Source: Strigamia acuminata (Eukaryota > Arthropoda > Chilopoda > Geophilomorpha > Linotaeniidae). Taken from it: a stretch of DNA of 64,000 nt. A program made the translations under genes and the position numbers. The DNA lies in the NCBI GenBank assembly GCA_949358305.1, contig OX442318.1:11574517-11638516 (forward strand). The letters are read 5' to 3'. Below the pieces are notes generated by a model. It saw nothing but the letters and a program-made list of their open reading frames with translations, did no database searches and had not been told where the DNA came from. Below are positions 1 to 12,412 of this stretch, piece by piece (the first letter of the stretch is position 1; the number at the start of each line of letters is the position of its first letter).

Positions 1-2603
1 TTGTTTTTCTCGATGCTTTTTCTCATGTTTACTGCCCTGATGACAACTGTTCTCACATGTAAGTAGTGCGTTTAATTTTCCAATCCAAAAAATTCTCGAT
101 CAAATTTTTTTGATAGAAGCATCATAAATTGTAAGATATTATCTGGTGTCATAATCGAGATAACATCAACAGATTGCTGCTATACAACACAAATAATAAA
201 ATCTGATAAAACAAATTATTTCTAAATTCAATGAATCTTTAACCCTTGCAAAACCTATCAGTATTGATGAACTAATCAACTTTGCAAGAATCACATGCAT
301 CTGGTCTTTGTATGCAAACAGATAAGAAATACTTTGTTTCCCAGATACAATCACAAATTCAATCACTGAAATTGCTCATAAAAATAGTAACAGCACTCAC
401 AACAATAGTGAATCATCACACACAGTGGGCATTACACCAGGAAAAAAAAACACTAAATTTCCAAACATTTCCAAGTTGAAAACAAGTTGCAAAAAATTTG
501 AATTTTCATAAACAAGAAAAGCAAGCGTAAAACATCATACAACACCATCAGGGTCACTTTAACCATTGGTCTAAAAGGGCTGGGGAGGCCTGGCACCGCC
601 TGTGGGGAGTCTTCATAAATGTTCAACATATACAGGATGTTTCAGAATTCATGTTACACAGAAATAGGGGGTATAGAGGGGGGCCAGGAGATCACGTTTC
701 CACTAATCAAAAATTCCAAAAAAAAATTCCCATTTAGTCACAGCCCCAAAAACCATGGAAGATTTCAAATATTGCGCGTCACGCATACCGCCCACGTTTG
801 CCAGGTTAAAGCGCAATTCTCAAATAAAAACACACAAACTGATCATTTTTATGTGGGCTAACCACACAGAACTGTCCTCGAAATAAAATTTAATAAAATG
901 TTTGTTTGCAATTTTTAGTTCCATTGGAAATGCCAATCTTTGTGCGAGAACATCTCAACTACTGGTACAGCTTTAAGGCATACTATCTGGCTAAAACAAT
1001 GGCTGATATACCATTTCAGGTATATTTATTGTTATTGTGTTTAAAGAGTGAATAATTGGTATCAATTTTACTTTCAGATTATCTTGCCCATAATTTATTG
1101 CACTATAGTATACTGGATGACATCTCAACCAAATGACTGGCTCCGGTTTGGGGCATTCATTGCTTTGGCAGTTCTGACATCATTGGTAGCACAGTCTCTG
1201 GGCTTAGTAATAAGTGCTGCGGTTAATGTTCAGGTACCTATCAATTACATTTTAATATGAAACTATTGGTGGAATTGGCACACAGCTGATTGTTTGTCAT
1301 CCTGCTTTATGGTTTCATCAATCTGCTTTTCCCTCTCAAGTTTCCTGTCACGGGTTTCATCACAACTGACGGAAATTAAGAAGGAAATGTCTAAGCAATA
1401 ATATCTTATCAATTAATAGTTAATTGGCTTCCGCTGGTGTTGAATCACAAAAGGGATCAGCAGTTTGTCAAGTCACATTTAGGTTACAAAATTTTACCTA
1501 AATTTGTCTAAAGTTGACAAAAAATTTGTCAAAAATTTGTCACAATCTGTGGAAAAAATTTATCCATTTTGTTGTTGTTGTAATTTGTCACAATTTGCAT
1601 AATATTTGAAAAATTGGTAAAATATTGATTGACAAGCGATAGATTCTAACTTGTGTTCACACTAAGGGCGACGCAACGCAACGCAGAATCTGTTCACACC
1701 ATAGGGCACGTGTGAACAGAGCTGAAGCAATTGATGTTTCGTCTGGCCAATCAGATGGTTTCAATGAAGCCTGGAATTGGATCTAGTTCTAGAACTAGTT
1801 CCAGAATCCGAAAATGGCGGCCTGTTTGCATGAAGCAAAGTCTCGCCAACCAGACGTGAATCGACGAGAGTTGGAGTCGATCGTGATTGGTTGGCCGCAA
1901 GACCTTTCCTTGCGTTGCGTCGCTTACTTTAACTTGGAGATGAAGCATGAATTGGCGTCACCGTCAAGAATTTATTGACGCAAGCAGCTTGCGTTGAGTC
2001 TGTTTTCTTGCGTTGCGTGTAGTGCAGGGGTCGGCAACCTGCGGCTCTTTCGATGTCAAGATGCGGCTGTATGGGACCTAATTTAATATTGTAGTGGCTC
2101 TTTAACAACTGGGAAATTTTGTAAATTGTAACTTTTGGCTCTTCCGTCTCAAAAGGTTGCCGACCCCTGGTCTAGTGTGAACACAAGTGTGAACCTACCT
2201 TTAGACGGGATGATCCTTCATTACTCAAACAATAATTCTTGTATTTTTTTCTCCACAGGCTGCCGTTTTCTTAGGTCCAATTACATCCATTCCAATTTTA
2301 CTATTTAGCGGCTTTTTCGTCACTTTTGACGCCATACCCACATACCTGCAGTGGATGTCTTATTTATCCTACGTGCGTTATTCATTCGAAGGATCCCTAC
2401 TCGCAATCTACGGATATGACCGTAAACGGATGGGATGCTCCGGACAGTTCTGCTACGCGGCTGCTCCGAAGAAGTTTCTAAAAAAGATGGCAGTCGATGG
2501 CGGCGAACTCTACATCGATTTTGTAGTTTTGTTTGGTATTTTTTTAGTCCTAAGACTTTCCGCATTCATTGTCCTCAAATGGAAATTATATTCCGTTCGT
2601 TAA
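1..2603 (+). CDS. ABCG1/ABCG4-type half transporter, C-terminal exons (5' end outside window)
   Basis: C-terminal transmembrane half of an ABCG sterol/lipid half transporter of the ABCG1/ABCG4 branch; known members dimerise in membranes and export sterols. Four exons join in frame: 1-58, 919-1019, 1078-1233 and 2259-2603 (stop TAA 2601-2603), all with GT-AG borders. Readable blocks typical of the family are [69 protein letters not shown] and a C terminus ending in KLYSVR. The region holds the last membrane helices and the re-entrant/extracellular loop with two cysteines. The ATPase half lies upstream of the window. The last intron (1234-2258) carries a nested transposon pair. Choosing between ABCG1 and ABCG4 is not possible, as invertebrates usually have pro-orthologues. 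Family assignment is very secure. Confidence 0.95.
1650..2201. mobile_element. Non-autonomous TIR element, family A copy 1, with nested hAT-like element
   Basis: Terminal inverted repeats begin TTGTGTTCACACTA and end TAGTGTGAACACAAG. The body, including GAAAATGGCGGCCTG, matches a second copy at 12413-12838. It lies inside the last ABCG intron. A separate hAT-like element is inserted near its right end. Confidence 0.75.
2025..2169. mobile_element. hAT-like MITE nested in family A copy 1
   Basis: Starts CAGGGGTCGGCAACC and ends GGTTGCCGACCCCTG, a perfect terminal inverted repeat of hAT type. It is flanked by GTGTAGTG (2017-2024) and GTCTAGTG (2170-2177), an 8-bp target-site duplication with one mismatch; 8 bp is the hAT signature. 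The equivalent position in family A copy 2 (about 12811-12818) has no insertion. Confidence 0.85.
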
Positions 2604-4768
2604 AGTATTCGCCACATTTCTGCATCGTATTTTTCGCTTAGCAATGTACAGTGTACAGTGTACTTTTTTGGTCATTCAATTTAATCTTTTCTTTTTAACT
2701 GTGCAAATGATCTTCTAATTGGACACTGCCTATTGCTTATAAAAGGTCTATGTACAATATTAATGAAATTCATAACTAGTTGTGTACAGTTAGCGAAGAA
2801 GAAATCTTTACGTTCAACGGTTCTACAGCGGAGAATGGAATTGAATTTGGAGGCATAAAATCACAAGATTTTCAGTAAATCCTCTGATAGATGCTTCTGT
2901 AGTTAATGTAATGTTCCTGTTATGAAGTCTCACAGCTCATGTAGAAAAGCTGTGCAGGCCAAATGTTGTTACCGATTGTTTCCAGACAGATTTTCCAGTT
3001 TACATTTTCAGCATTTTCTGCATTCAGTGCTAGTAGCTTTGAAATTTCTTTGAAATTTTTTCAACAAAACTCGAAGATTATTCACTATAATTGCCACTTT
3101 TTTCATGAATTTATAGAATTACAAATTCACAATTATTCAATTGCTGCTGGAACGGCACCAAACTTCATTTTTATGTATATAAGTTAATTACAAGCTCTTT
3201 ATGCAATGAAGAACTGTACAATAACTTGTGGAATTGTAAAATCAGTTTCAAATGTATCCGATTAAAATGTATTTAAAACACAATTTTGTTGTTAAATTAA
3301 CATATCTTTAATTAATGTCTGGTTATCTTTCCGCTTAATTGTCAATCCAATTCAGTTCAATTGTCCACCGATTGAGTTGGCACCGATTAATCGACACCCA
3401 ATTAATCGTCACCAATCAAGATGATGGTGTAGCAAGATTATTTAACTGCCTCTCATTGGTCATTGTTGATGCTATCGCAAAACACGAGCTATTCCTGGCT
3501 CTTGACCTTTAATATATTTCATGGGCTGACATTTTTCTATTGCATCTCATCACCCTGAAGCTCAAGAAAATTTTGAGGCGACAAAATGATCAGCGACAAA
3601 AGAAATTCAAATTTGCTTCCCGAGCCGGACATACCCCTTCCAAGGCAGAAGCATAAATACCTCTATCTATTTTTCAAAAAATCAATTTAAATTTTAGATT
3701 AAAAACATGTAAAAAAAATTAAATATTACATATTACAAAAGATTTCTGAGACCCCAAGCTATAGCTTTGAATGGTAAGTCTGGCACTGTCTGCTTAAAGT
3801 CCCCTAAAAGTTCTTCCCAGAAGCATCTTTTCTTCTGACTCCAATCCCTAAAGGTGGAAACACAAGGGAGCGGGTAAAATTCCAAAGCCTGCTTGTACAA
3901 GTTTAAAGAGGGTGTCATATACAAGCTCAGTTGACCCGCTTTTGGCGTACCAGCTTAACTGGCAAACTCAAGCTAGCTAGGTGGCTAGCCAAAAATTCCC
4001 GCCAAAATCTCTTTCAAGAATTTCCTCACGATTCTGATTGGCTGTCAAAGTCACATGACCAAAACACCAGCAAGCTTGAAGCTGGTAAATCCAACTCAGT
4101 TTGATCGGAGTGGGTGAGCACAACCTCGCTTCAAAACAAAGCTTTGAATAAAAACGCAAGCTTTTGTTTGCTCAAGCGGGCGTGTTTTTAGCCGCTTTTT
4201 CAAGTAAAAGCAAGCTTTTAAATTTAACCCGCTCCCTTGTATTTCCACCTTAAGCCGCAGTACAGTAATGTCAACCTACAAAACTCTATACCCAGTTCAG
4301 CATAGCCGAAATTGACAAGTCAGACTATTGATATTGTAAAGTCAAAGGATAGCACTAATGGCGTTTTTATTCCCTCTAATGAAAAATGTACTGACACTAC
4401 AGGAAGCACTGGGAGATAGAATAGTAAGTAGTATGAAAAATACATAAAACTTCCCTTTCTGAAACATTATTGAGTATATTCAGTAGCGAAAATATCAAGA
4501 AGGAAGCCTGAGCAACCAGAAGAGGGTGTGTTAGTAGTATTGGGGATTTTATTTGGTGTAATGAAAAGATTCCAAAGATGGAGTACACCAACTGGAATTT
4601 AGTGAATCAACAATCAATCAATCAATCAATCAATCAACCAAAGGCTAGGAGGGAAAAGAAAGGCGAGAATAAGTATCAGTCTTGAGCAGATGAGCTCTTC
4701 CACAAGAAGTTCTCATTTCGTGGTGTGAGCGAATACTGTAGTGTGTATCAACTTTTTCCCAAATATTC
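2604..4768. other. Intergenic, tail-to-tail ABCG / adhesion GPCR
   Basis: No coding exon recognised. AT-rich 3' flank of the ABCG gene to about 3.6 kb, then repeat family B copy 1 (3849-4252), then a short run of the 4-mer CAAT near 4611-4638. The GPCR stop codon lies at 4769. Confidence 0.6.
3849..4252. mobile_element. TIR element family B, copy 1
   Basis: Terminal inverted repeats TAAAGGTGGAAACACAAGGG and CCCTTGTATTTCCACCTTA. About 400 bp, with no coding capacity. It aligns along its full length with a second copy at 7051-7455 inside the GPCR gene, so it is a dispersed MITE. The boundary dinucleotide TA fits a TA-targeting superfamily. Confidence 0.85.
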
Positions 4769-7700
4769 TTAAGTGGCCATTGCATGTATGTCGTGAGTGA
4801 TAGGTGGCGGTGCTACTGGCATCACAATTGCACTGCTTTCAGTCGGGGTAACCAAAAGCGGTTGTGCATCCAACTTCCAGCTCTGTTTCTTACTGCGCCG
4901 TAGTCTCAAGTCGAGAGCTTTGGTCGCTTTACGCCGAGTGCAAAACTTTTTGCCAAGTGAATGCCGGATCTGTTACCGAATAAATTTCAGTTCAAATGCA
5001 TTACTAGTCAAATTCATATATCCTCATACTCCTGCGAAAGTAATGGAAATAAAATATTTGGATGTTGGGGAACAATAAAGTATCGAAAGCTAGATGCAAA
5101 GCGGCTAAGGCTTGGACAGGATAAATACTCATTGGTCAACAGAATCCATACTCCGCTTCGGAAAACAGACAGATAGTGGCTCGGTACTTACCTCGGTATT
5201 GATAATGCAGTTAAAGAAGAAAACAAGGAAACCCTGCAAAGTCATATTACATTGAATTCAATTATCCAATTATCATGAATTGTCATTTTGTCATCTCGTA
5301 CCTGTAAACTGTTAGTAAAAGCAAAGGCCCCTTCAAAAAACATGGTGGATGTATCTTCCAAGGCCAACACGCCAAGAAACCAATTGACACCAAACAAGGG
5401 CAGCAAAACAACTCCCATGCGTAAACCAATTCTAACGAGCAAAGTACAAAATTATTATTGATCGCTAACTCTTGCGCGACATCATACCGAATGCGATCAA
5501 CATCCTGCTCGGTGGCTATGGCCCGCATTTCAAAGAAATTCTTCAAAACCAACACCATCAGAGTTGTGTTGATCTAATAGATAGTAGTGCTTCAGTGTGT
5601 GCATTGACTTAGGTATATCTTGGTATCTTACCATTATAAGGGCTGATACTGGCACGATAAAAGATAACAACATTCCCCTCTCAATAGACAACCAGCAGCT
5701 GAAATAGATGAAAATTGCACGTCAGCATAATACAATTTAAAAGCAATCGGAAGCGGCTTGACCAGACGGTAGACCGGGCAAGCTTCAATCTTTACAAATG
5801 TTCAGGCCGATATTCCCAAGGCGGGAGTTTCCTCAAATCCAGTTATCTCAAATCTTGTTTCCTCAGATCCCATTAGGAAAAGAAGTAAGAAACCATGTCG
5901 AGAAACGGGATTCGAGGGAAACAAACCGACCTCGACGCAGGGCCGCTGCTGACATGTAAGGCACCTTTGTGCAAAAACTTTTACGGCAGATTTTTAGTAA
6001 AGTCTGTTTCAGTGTAAGTATGGCCCTCCTCCTATTGGCTAATGGGATATACAGAGGGTGAATACTCAAAGATGAAATACTGCAATTTTTAATTTATTTC
6101 CTTTAATAAACGTTAGTGAATCGTCTTAGTTTGTCCAATGTGTCTCCCATGGAGTGCACTAATAGCCCTGCATCTAAATCTTTCCGAATCCCATCCGAAT
6201 CCTATGAAAGATTCGAATATATGACACGCAGATTCTGATTGTCGGACCCCCTGCCTTGTGCGGTGTACAACTTGGACACTTGGTTGCGGCGGCCCTGCCT
6301 CGATGTTCTTCTTCAATCTGCCCCTGTAGGCAATACTCAACTAAGTCCTGGTTTCGTATCCGCGAGGATTCACAATAAATGTTATCACCACTAAAATGGC
6401 CGGTACTATCCACGCCAAAAGGCAATAATCACGAGTGTGGCTAATTATGCGGTCGTTCGGGATGTTGCGAACGGACACGTACAAATGGATTCCATGAGCC
6501 AACATCCAGAATGTAGTTACTAAGTGCAGGTAATGCAAGACTATCGAAACTCCGGCGCAAAACTCCTAATTGCAAAGAAAGATAAAAGCAAACGTTAGCA
6601 GTATTTTAACCAAACTCGATAAAAACCTGCAATAAAAACAAAAATTTTCAACTCTTAGCCATTAGGGAGCCATTACTAGTGACATCATTTTTATACCCAA
6701 TCAGGAGGGACCTATTAAAATGACGTCATACGTCTACCCAATCAGAAGGGAGATATTTTTAATGCAGACAATTTGTTAGCAAATCACTAGGGATCAATTT
6801 GTGATGACGTCATTCCTCTAAGCCAGCCAAGAGGGAGCAATTTTTAATGATTTAATTGCTTTTACCCAACCACATTAAAGTCGTGACCTCTTGTGGGAGT
6901 TGCGAAAATATTTGATTTGTACTTTTTTTTTAAAAACTCCTATTTAATATGCATGCTTTATTAAAAAGAATTAAATGACAATTAAAATACGCTAGTCTTT
7001 CCAAAGGCCTTTCGGCTCTTCCCAGCCATCTTCAGTTGTTTTTAAACGTCTAAAGGTGGAAACACAAGGGAGCGGGTAAAATTCCAAAGCTTGCTAGTAC
7101 AAGTTTAAAGAGGGAATCGTTTACAAGCTCACTGGACCCGCTTTTGGCTTACCAGCTTAACTGGCAAATTCAAGCTAGCTAGGTACCTAGCTAGAAATTC
7201 CCGCCAAAATCTCCTCCAAGAATTTCCTCACGATTCTGATTGGCTGTCAAAGTCACATGACCAAAACACCAGCAAGCTTGAAGCTGGTATATCAAACGCA
7301 GTTTGATCGAAGCGGCTGAGTACAAGCTCGCTTCAAAACAAAGCTTTGAATAAAAACGCAAGCTTGTGTTTGCTCAAGCAGGCGAGTTTTTAGCCGCTTT
7401 TTCAAGTTAAAGCAAGCTTTTAAATTTTACCCGCTCCCTTGTTTTTCCACCTTTAGGAAGTTGGATGGGGTGCATAGTTGTATACAAAATAATAAACTAG
7501 AATATTACACCGTTGTTTTGATTAGTTTTCGTTGACTAGCCTACTTGGCTTTCTCCCACCAGTAACCTAAATTCAATATTGATCCAGCAAAAACTTTGCT
7601 GAGCCAACTGCTATAAAAATTTATTTACCACCACCTAAGGCTAAGGCTGCACAAGAGATTTTGACAGCACAATTCAAGGAAATGACATGAATGCATCTGC

Positions 7701-10700
7701 ACCAGGAAAAACAAAAAGTTTGACCCAGCATTTCCAAACAAAGTATTTTTTTCTACCATTCTCCTCCTGAAAGAACCAAATGTCACCAAAAAAGCAAGTG
7801 CTTAATATCTCTTCGGAGCAAACTTTGCTGACATAAAAGTCAGGTTTAAGATATGTGACAGCAGTAATAAAAGTTAGGAACCAAGCAATATAAAAAGAGC
7901 ATCTCTATTTTACTGGCCTGTAATAATATATTCTTAGCAGAAGCGGCTTAACTATGATTGATGTGATATGTTATTACTTGCCTTATTATTAGTGGCTTCA
8001 ATCCCAGACATAAAGACCACCTGTGTGGTTGCCATGGAAATAACTAAATTAAAAAGGATGAGTGTTGATTCAGCAGCATCCAGACTGAAAGCCCAAGAAA
8101 ATTAATGCGTAAACTTTAAAAACCTAATAACATTTGACAGAATGAGATATTACGGAGTTTGCACAGACCGGCTTTTCTTATAACCCTGTGTGACTTAAAT
8201 CACTAAGACTTACCGTACTGCCTCGATTTAACGCCGGTCGTATCTAAACGCCGGCACCTGATTAAGCGCCGGGCAAACTGAGAACGAAAAGGCAATAAAC
8301 GCCGGCCTTAAATGAACGCCGGGTTTGTTTAAACGCCGGGTTTAAACGTTTTTTTATACGAATATACGGTAATTAAACGTAAACGATTGGGCTTCATCAT
8401 CAAACATGGTGAACGTAAACTTCGTTCAAGTTCACTCCTAAATGTGAACGCAGTTCGAATTTTTCGTTCATGAATTATAGAACGTCGTTCATGAACGTAA
8501 ACTATTAGTTCGCGTTCGATACAACACTGATAAGGACAAAGATGTGGTTTCAACATTACTTGCTAAATGGATAAACTAGACCTGTATTTAGTTTCCATTT
8601 ACTAAAGGTTTTGTCGTTCTTCGGGTTATAAGTTAAGCTATCCGCGCAAACTGCAAACCGCTTATACCGCAGTAAGTGGGCATGAGCCACCATGGTTAGA
8701 ATGAGCATAAAGAGAGCAACAAAACATCCAAACAACACAAGACCATTCAATGGTTCAGGCAAAAGTTTGGTTTTCTCATGTATGATGCGTTGTAAAAGGA
8801 CGGCCAAATTGTTAGCGTGCTGACATTTGCATGTCACTTGGCGAGCTTCTATTTTCTCCACTGAGCACCCATCAAAAGACCAAAGACTACAATTTAAAAT
8901 GATAATAGTCCATCAATGCAAGTGGAATTATTGGTCAAACCAAAACTACCTGCTTCTGTTTGTTGACAGCTTAAGATGTCCACATCGAACTTTGAATTTG
9001 GATGAATCCCATTTCTGACAGCAAAAAAACATAATTGTATTTCATATACTTTTTACGCATTAACCCGCTTTAAGCCGCATGCCGCTGTACATTGGATTAC
9101 CAACTTTTAGTAGTTTCAGCCATAAAGCTTACCCGGCATGCCGGGTGAAGAGTGAAACATGCCGGTATAAGTGAAAAAGCAGAATTTTTGTTTTTTTTAA
9201 TTAAAAGATCCCGGATGAATAATTATGTTGAAATTTGGGCCAGAAATTTGAGTTTTCTTGATATTGTGAAGGTTATTATTAAAATTTGGGTAAATTTATA
9301 GAAATTTAGGTCAATTTCCTACATTTTGGACATCTAAAAACACTTTTTAACCTTCCCATAGCCATGGCTAATACTACACATGTGCAGCCATGGTCGGTCA
9401 TTTCTGCCTTCTTTTCAAAAATCCTTCTGCACATGTGCACAATCACATTTTTCCTGGTGTAATCGCATTATTCCTGGTAAAAGCACATGTTTTAGGACTA
9501 ATTTTAATACGCCACCTAGTGCAAACAGATAGCAAAGCAGTGTACGACGCTCCCATTAAGGGTGTTTTATGTTATAAATATTAAATTATCTTAATAATAA
9601 TTGAAAAACTATTCGTATTCAGACAACATAAAATAAGAAAAAAAAGTTTTTGAGGAATAAAAGCTAACCTCATTAATTAATTTTCAGGAAAAAATAATTA
9701 CAGTGATTTTTCCACTTCTGTAGTTTTTTTGACCCACCATGGCTATGAGAAGGTTAAGCTTGTTTTGGTTCAATTCTCATTGAAAAAAATTCATACTTAT
9801 TTATAATGGCTTGCGGGCAGTCTGGTCAATTTCGAGTTATACCGGCATGCGGCTTAAAAGGGGATAATACGGTATCTTTTGTGATAATACCTGTAGAGTT
9901 GTTAATACTATGGTCACAGGATCAGCCATGAAGTAATTCTTGCCTGGGTGAACAGATGAAGATATAATGGCACTATTGACAACTGTATCCGGATCTTCCA
10001 GTCTTTGCGGAAACCCCGAATACCAGAGAATTACTATTACATGGTGAGGTGCTGAAGCTACAAATAATATCTCCACTATAGATTTTTTCCTCCTTGATCA
10101 AAACACCCAGAAAAACTGCACACCTCTAATTGTATACCGTGAAGTGGACACTGCAGGCACAATGATTCGATCGCCTGAATCTTCACCGGTTTGGTTGCAG
10201 TGCACACGGTTGAACACATAGTCGTTAGTGGCATCTGTGAGCTGTGCAGATAATCCTAAAATGTGAGGAAATTGTCTTCAGATGAGGGCTAGCATTGGAT
10301 CAGCAGACCTAATAGGTAGACATAGCATTGGGTCGACAAACCGCAACCGGCAATAAGTCAACAGGCTAAATATGACTACAGGACTATTGCTAAATGAGGA
10401 TTTCTTTACAAATTAATTTTTTCAAAGTAACTTCCACCTGCAGTAATGCATGCTTGCAACCTACACAAGAAGTTATCAAAAACATTTTGCAACATATCAT
10501 GAGTATACTCTGGCCATGTGTAAGTTTGGCCTAACTCCGAGCCTCATAACTCACTCTTGTGCTGCCACCAGGAAATATAGTTCATAGTTTATTGCTTGCT
10601 TCTTCCAGAAACCAAAGCAATTTTGAAATTTATTATTGATTGTTAAGTCTGAAACAAAATAGATACCAGTAACTCCGGCAGTTGGATCTATTTTCTTGTA

Positions 10701-12240
10701 TCACTACACAAGAGAAAAGGCTCGGAGTTAGGCCAAACAGAGTATACCTGTAGACTCCGGATATTTATGCAAAATAAAATTCGTTTTATGCGCATAAAAT
10801 ATGCACCAAAAATTCCATTTTGTGTTTTTATTTGCGTATAGTTAAAAAGACACAAATTGCCTTTTTTCCAAAAATAGCGATTTTTGCATTTACTTTCTCA
10901 TTTTCAGAAAATATGCATTTGTAGCCAATTTTGGCTTTTTATTGAATAAAAATAATTCCTATGCGTTCATGCATTTATCCGGGCCCTAATCATGAGTTAT
11001 CAATTGGCAAACTATTGTGATCCTCATTTCCTTTGTCTCAAAAACACTGGCGAAGCAGCCAGCCAATGATAATTAGTGGATTCCTTGGGCAGACAGAATT
11101 TAGTTGGCCGTCAACCTAATCCTAACCTCAAGGTGTTTTAATATGTATCAACCTATTGCACTTTTCACCCCACTGTCAACCTAATGCCAGCCCACATGTC
11201 AGATTTCCCCGGTGTTACAAAATGCATGCAAAATTAAAACCTATAAATTAAAATGTTGTTCAGTACCTGTATGGGGCAAATAATCAACCCTGAAACTCTT
11301 CAACCCAGCTCTTTTGAGGCCATCGGCAACTACGCAACTAAGAACTCCCATAGAATGAAGAACCTGGACAACTTTAAGCGTTATCAACTCCTTTCAAAAT
11401 TTGAGCAAAAACACAATTACTTGGCGTTCAATAAATAATTGCCAACAACCCTTTACCTGCTGATTGACAGGTGGAGACCATCCTTGCTTTTGGTGAGTAA
11501 AAAGACGATCGCAAATGGTAAGCAGCGTCTATAAATAATCAAGAAAAGCGACCTCAGATCAGCGAAAGCACCCGCTGAGCGTGCATTTATTAACTTGAAT
11601 GATCCTGGCGTGATCGGGCGACGCCAAATCTAGATGCAGTCTAGACCCTAATAAAATGGCTACTATATCAAGTGCCTCTAGCACGTCGTCTAAACTATGT
11701 AATCGGTATGTGTCTAGCGTAGTCAACAAGTCTTGAGCCAAACCTGGAAAAACTTCGGTCATATTTTTGTGCAAGTGATGATAAACCTGTTTAAGACAAA
11801 GGACATGGAATAAAAATGAAAATAAACATAAAAACATCCCATCCTACCAAATGTTTCAAATGTATGACTTGCGAAACATGACATTCGCTCATATCTATCT
11901 CTCCCCAAGCACTGCCATAAAAGCATAGGCGGTAAGCGTTTCCAACGTAACCCGCCGGGCAATGGCGTGTTGCAATAACTCCGCCGTGCGTTTCGTTCCA
12001 CCAGACGCTTTCGTGCCATTCTGCTGGACAACGGTGTCGGAATAAAATGCGATCCTCCTCAAAAGCAGGCTTCTCTGGCAATGTTTGTTCTGATGTGGTC
12101 CACAATGTTGGAGTGGTTTGTAAGGGAGTGGATGAAGGCATAGTAGAAGTAGGAGTAGAAGTTGCAACAGACACAGACGTTTCAAGTAAAAGTTGTGCCG
12201 TTGTTGCCGTTGTTGACAGCGGATTGGCGGTGGTAGCATT
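4769..12240 (-). CDS. Adhesion G-protein-coupled receptor (HormR-GAIN-GPS-7TM), 5' end unresolved
   Basis: Class B2 receptor. Exons in transcript order: 11869-~12240 (Ser/Thr-rich stalk then hormone-receptor domain with HRCPAEW and CPAGYVGNAYRLCFYGSAW), 11595-11786, 11457-11528, 11267-11390, 10124-10255, 9891-10075 (GAIN), 8950-9014 and 8560-8886 (GPS plus TM1), 7982-8084 (TM2), 6342-6565 (TM3-TM4), 5632-5698 (CWLSIERG, TM5), 5488-5573, 5302-5431 (TM6, FGVNWFLG), 5192-5233 (TM7, GFLVFFFNCIINTE) and 4769-4969 (tail starting IRHSLGKK, ending HAMAT). All phases match. The donor after TM2 is GC (AAG|GCAAGT); the TM3-4 exon ends at a weak GTTGAG donor. The GPS reads CKCQHANNLAVLL, so the usual H-L-T/S cleavage triad is H-A-N. 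A 57-bp candidate exon at 12292-12348 is uncertain, and no signal peptide exon is secure. Subfamily not assigned. Confidence 0.9.
7051..7455. mobile_element. TIR element family B, copy 2 (intronic)
   Basis: Full-length relative of the element at 3849-4252 with the same TIRs (TAAAGGTGGAAACACAAGGG / CCACCTTTA), inserted in the GPCR intron between the TM2 and TM3-4 exons. Confidence 0.85.
8211..8382. repeat. ACGCCGG-rich short element
   Basis: Begins TACCGTACTGCCTCGATTTA and ends near ATATACGGTA, so the tips are partly complementary. Inside, short motifs of the type (T/A)AAACGCCGG recur about seven times in little more than 100 bp. It lies in the intron between the TM1 and TM2 exons of the GPCR, with no reading frame of interest. 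Confidence 0.55.
9058..9875. mobile_element. Probable long TIR element in GPCR intron
   Basis: The segment TTTAAGCCGCATGCCG near 9069-9084 is answered by CGGCATGCGGCTTAAA near 9843-9858 in inverted orientation, enclosing about 750 bp of AT-rich sequence without recognisable genes. Read as a transposon remnant between the GPS and GAIN exons. Confidence 0.5.
10504..10746. mobile_element. Hairpin element with TATACTCTG tips (foldback family H, member 1)
   Basis: Starts TATACTCTGGCCATGTG and ends CAAACAGAGTATA. Inverted arms include GGCCTAACTCCGAGCC and GGCTCGGAGTTAGGCC. The right half contains GTATCACTACACAAGAG, a variant of the core seen in all members of this family. Located in the GPCR intron between exons 10124-10255 and 11267-11390. 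Confidence 0.7.
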
Positions 12241-12412
12241 TTCTTTTTTGTTAATTGCAAATGAGAAAAATAGGTTTTAGACAAGATTCACCTGCACAAT
12301 TGAGTTAGAGCAAGTTATAGATGGAGTAAGCCATGCAATGTCAATCAACTGACAATTAAGATCCAAAGATCAGTTTTTGGAACTTAAGCCCGCCCCTGCA
12401 CAAGAGTTTATA

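Noticed and set aside
6113-6340. Possible extra GPCR exon after TM4
   Set aside because: This stretch is a repeat partly shared with 18.7 kb; the TM3-4 exon ends at 6342 with GTTGAG and joins the CWLS exon as TYCWLS.
10124-10255. Alternative phase-0 reading of this exon (DYLHSSQMPL...) ending at GTATAC
   Set aside because: The preceding exon 11267-11390 ends in phase 1, and the GTGTGC donor joins LSAQLTDATNDYVFN to the next GAIN exon without stops; the other reading is cysteine-rich and unlike GAIN.
11253-11438. Plus-strand 61-codon open frame
   Set aside because: It is the antisense of a GAIN-domain exon (11267-11390) that fits the GPCR in phase and sequence.
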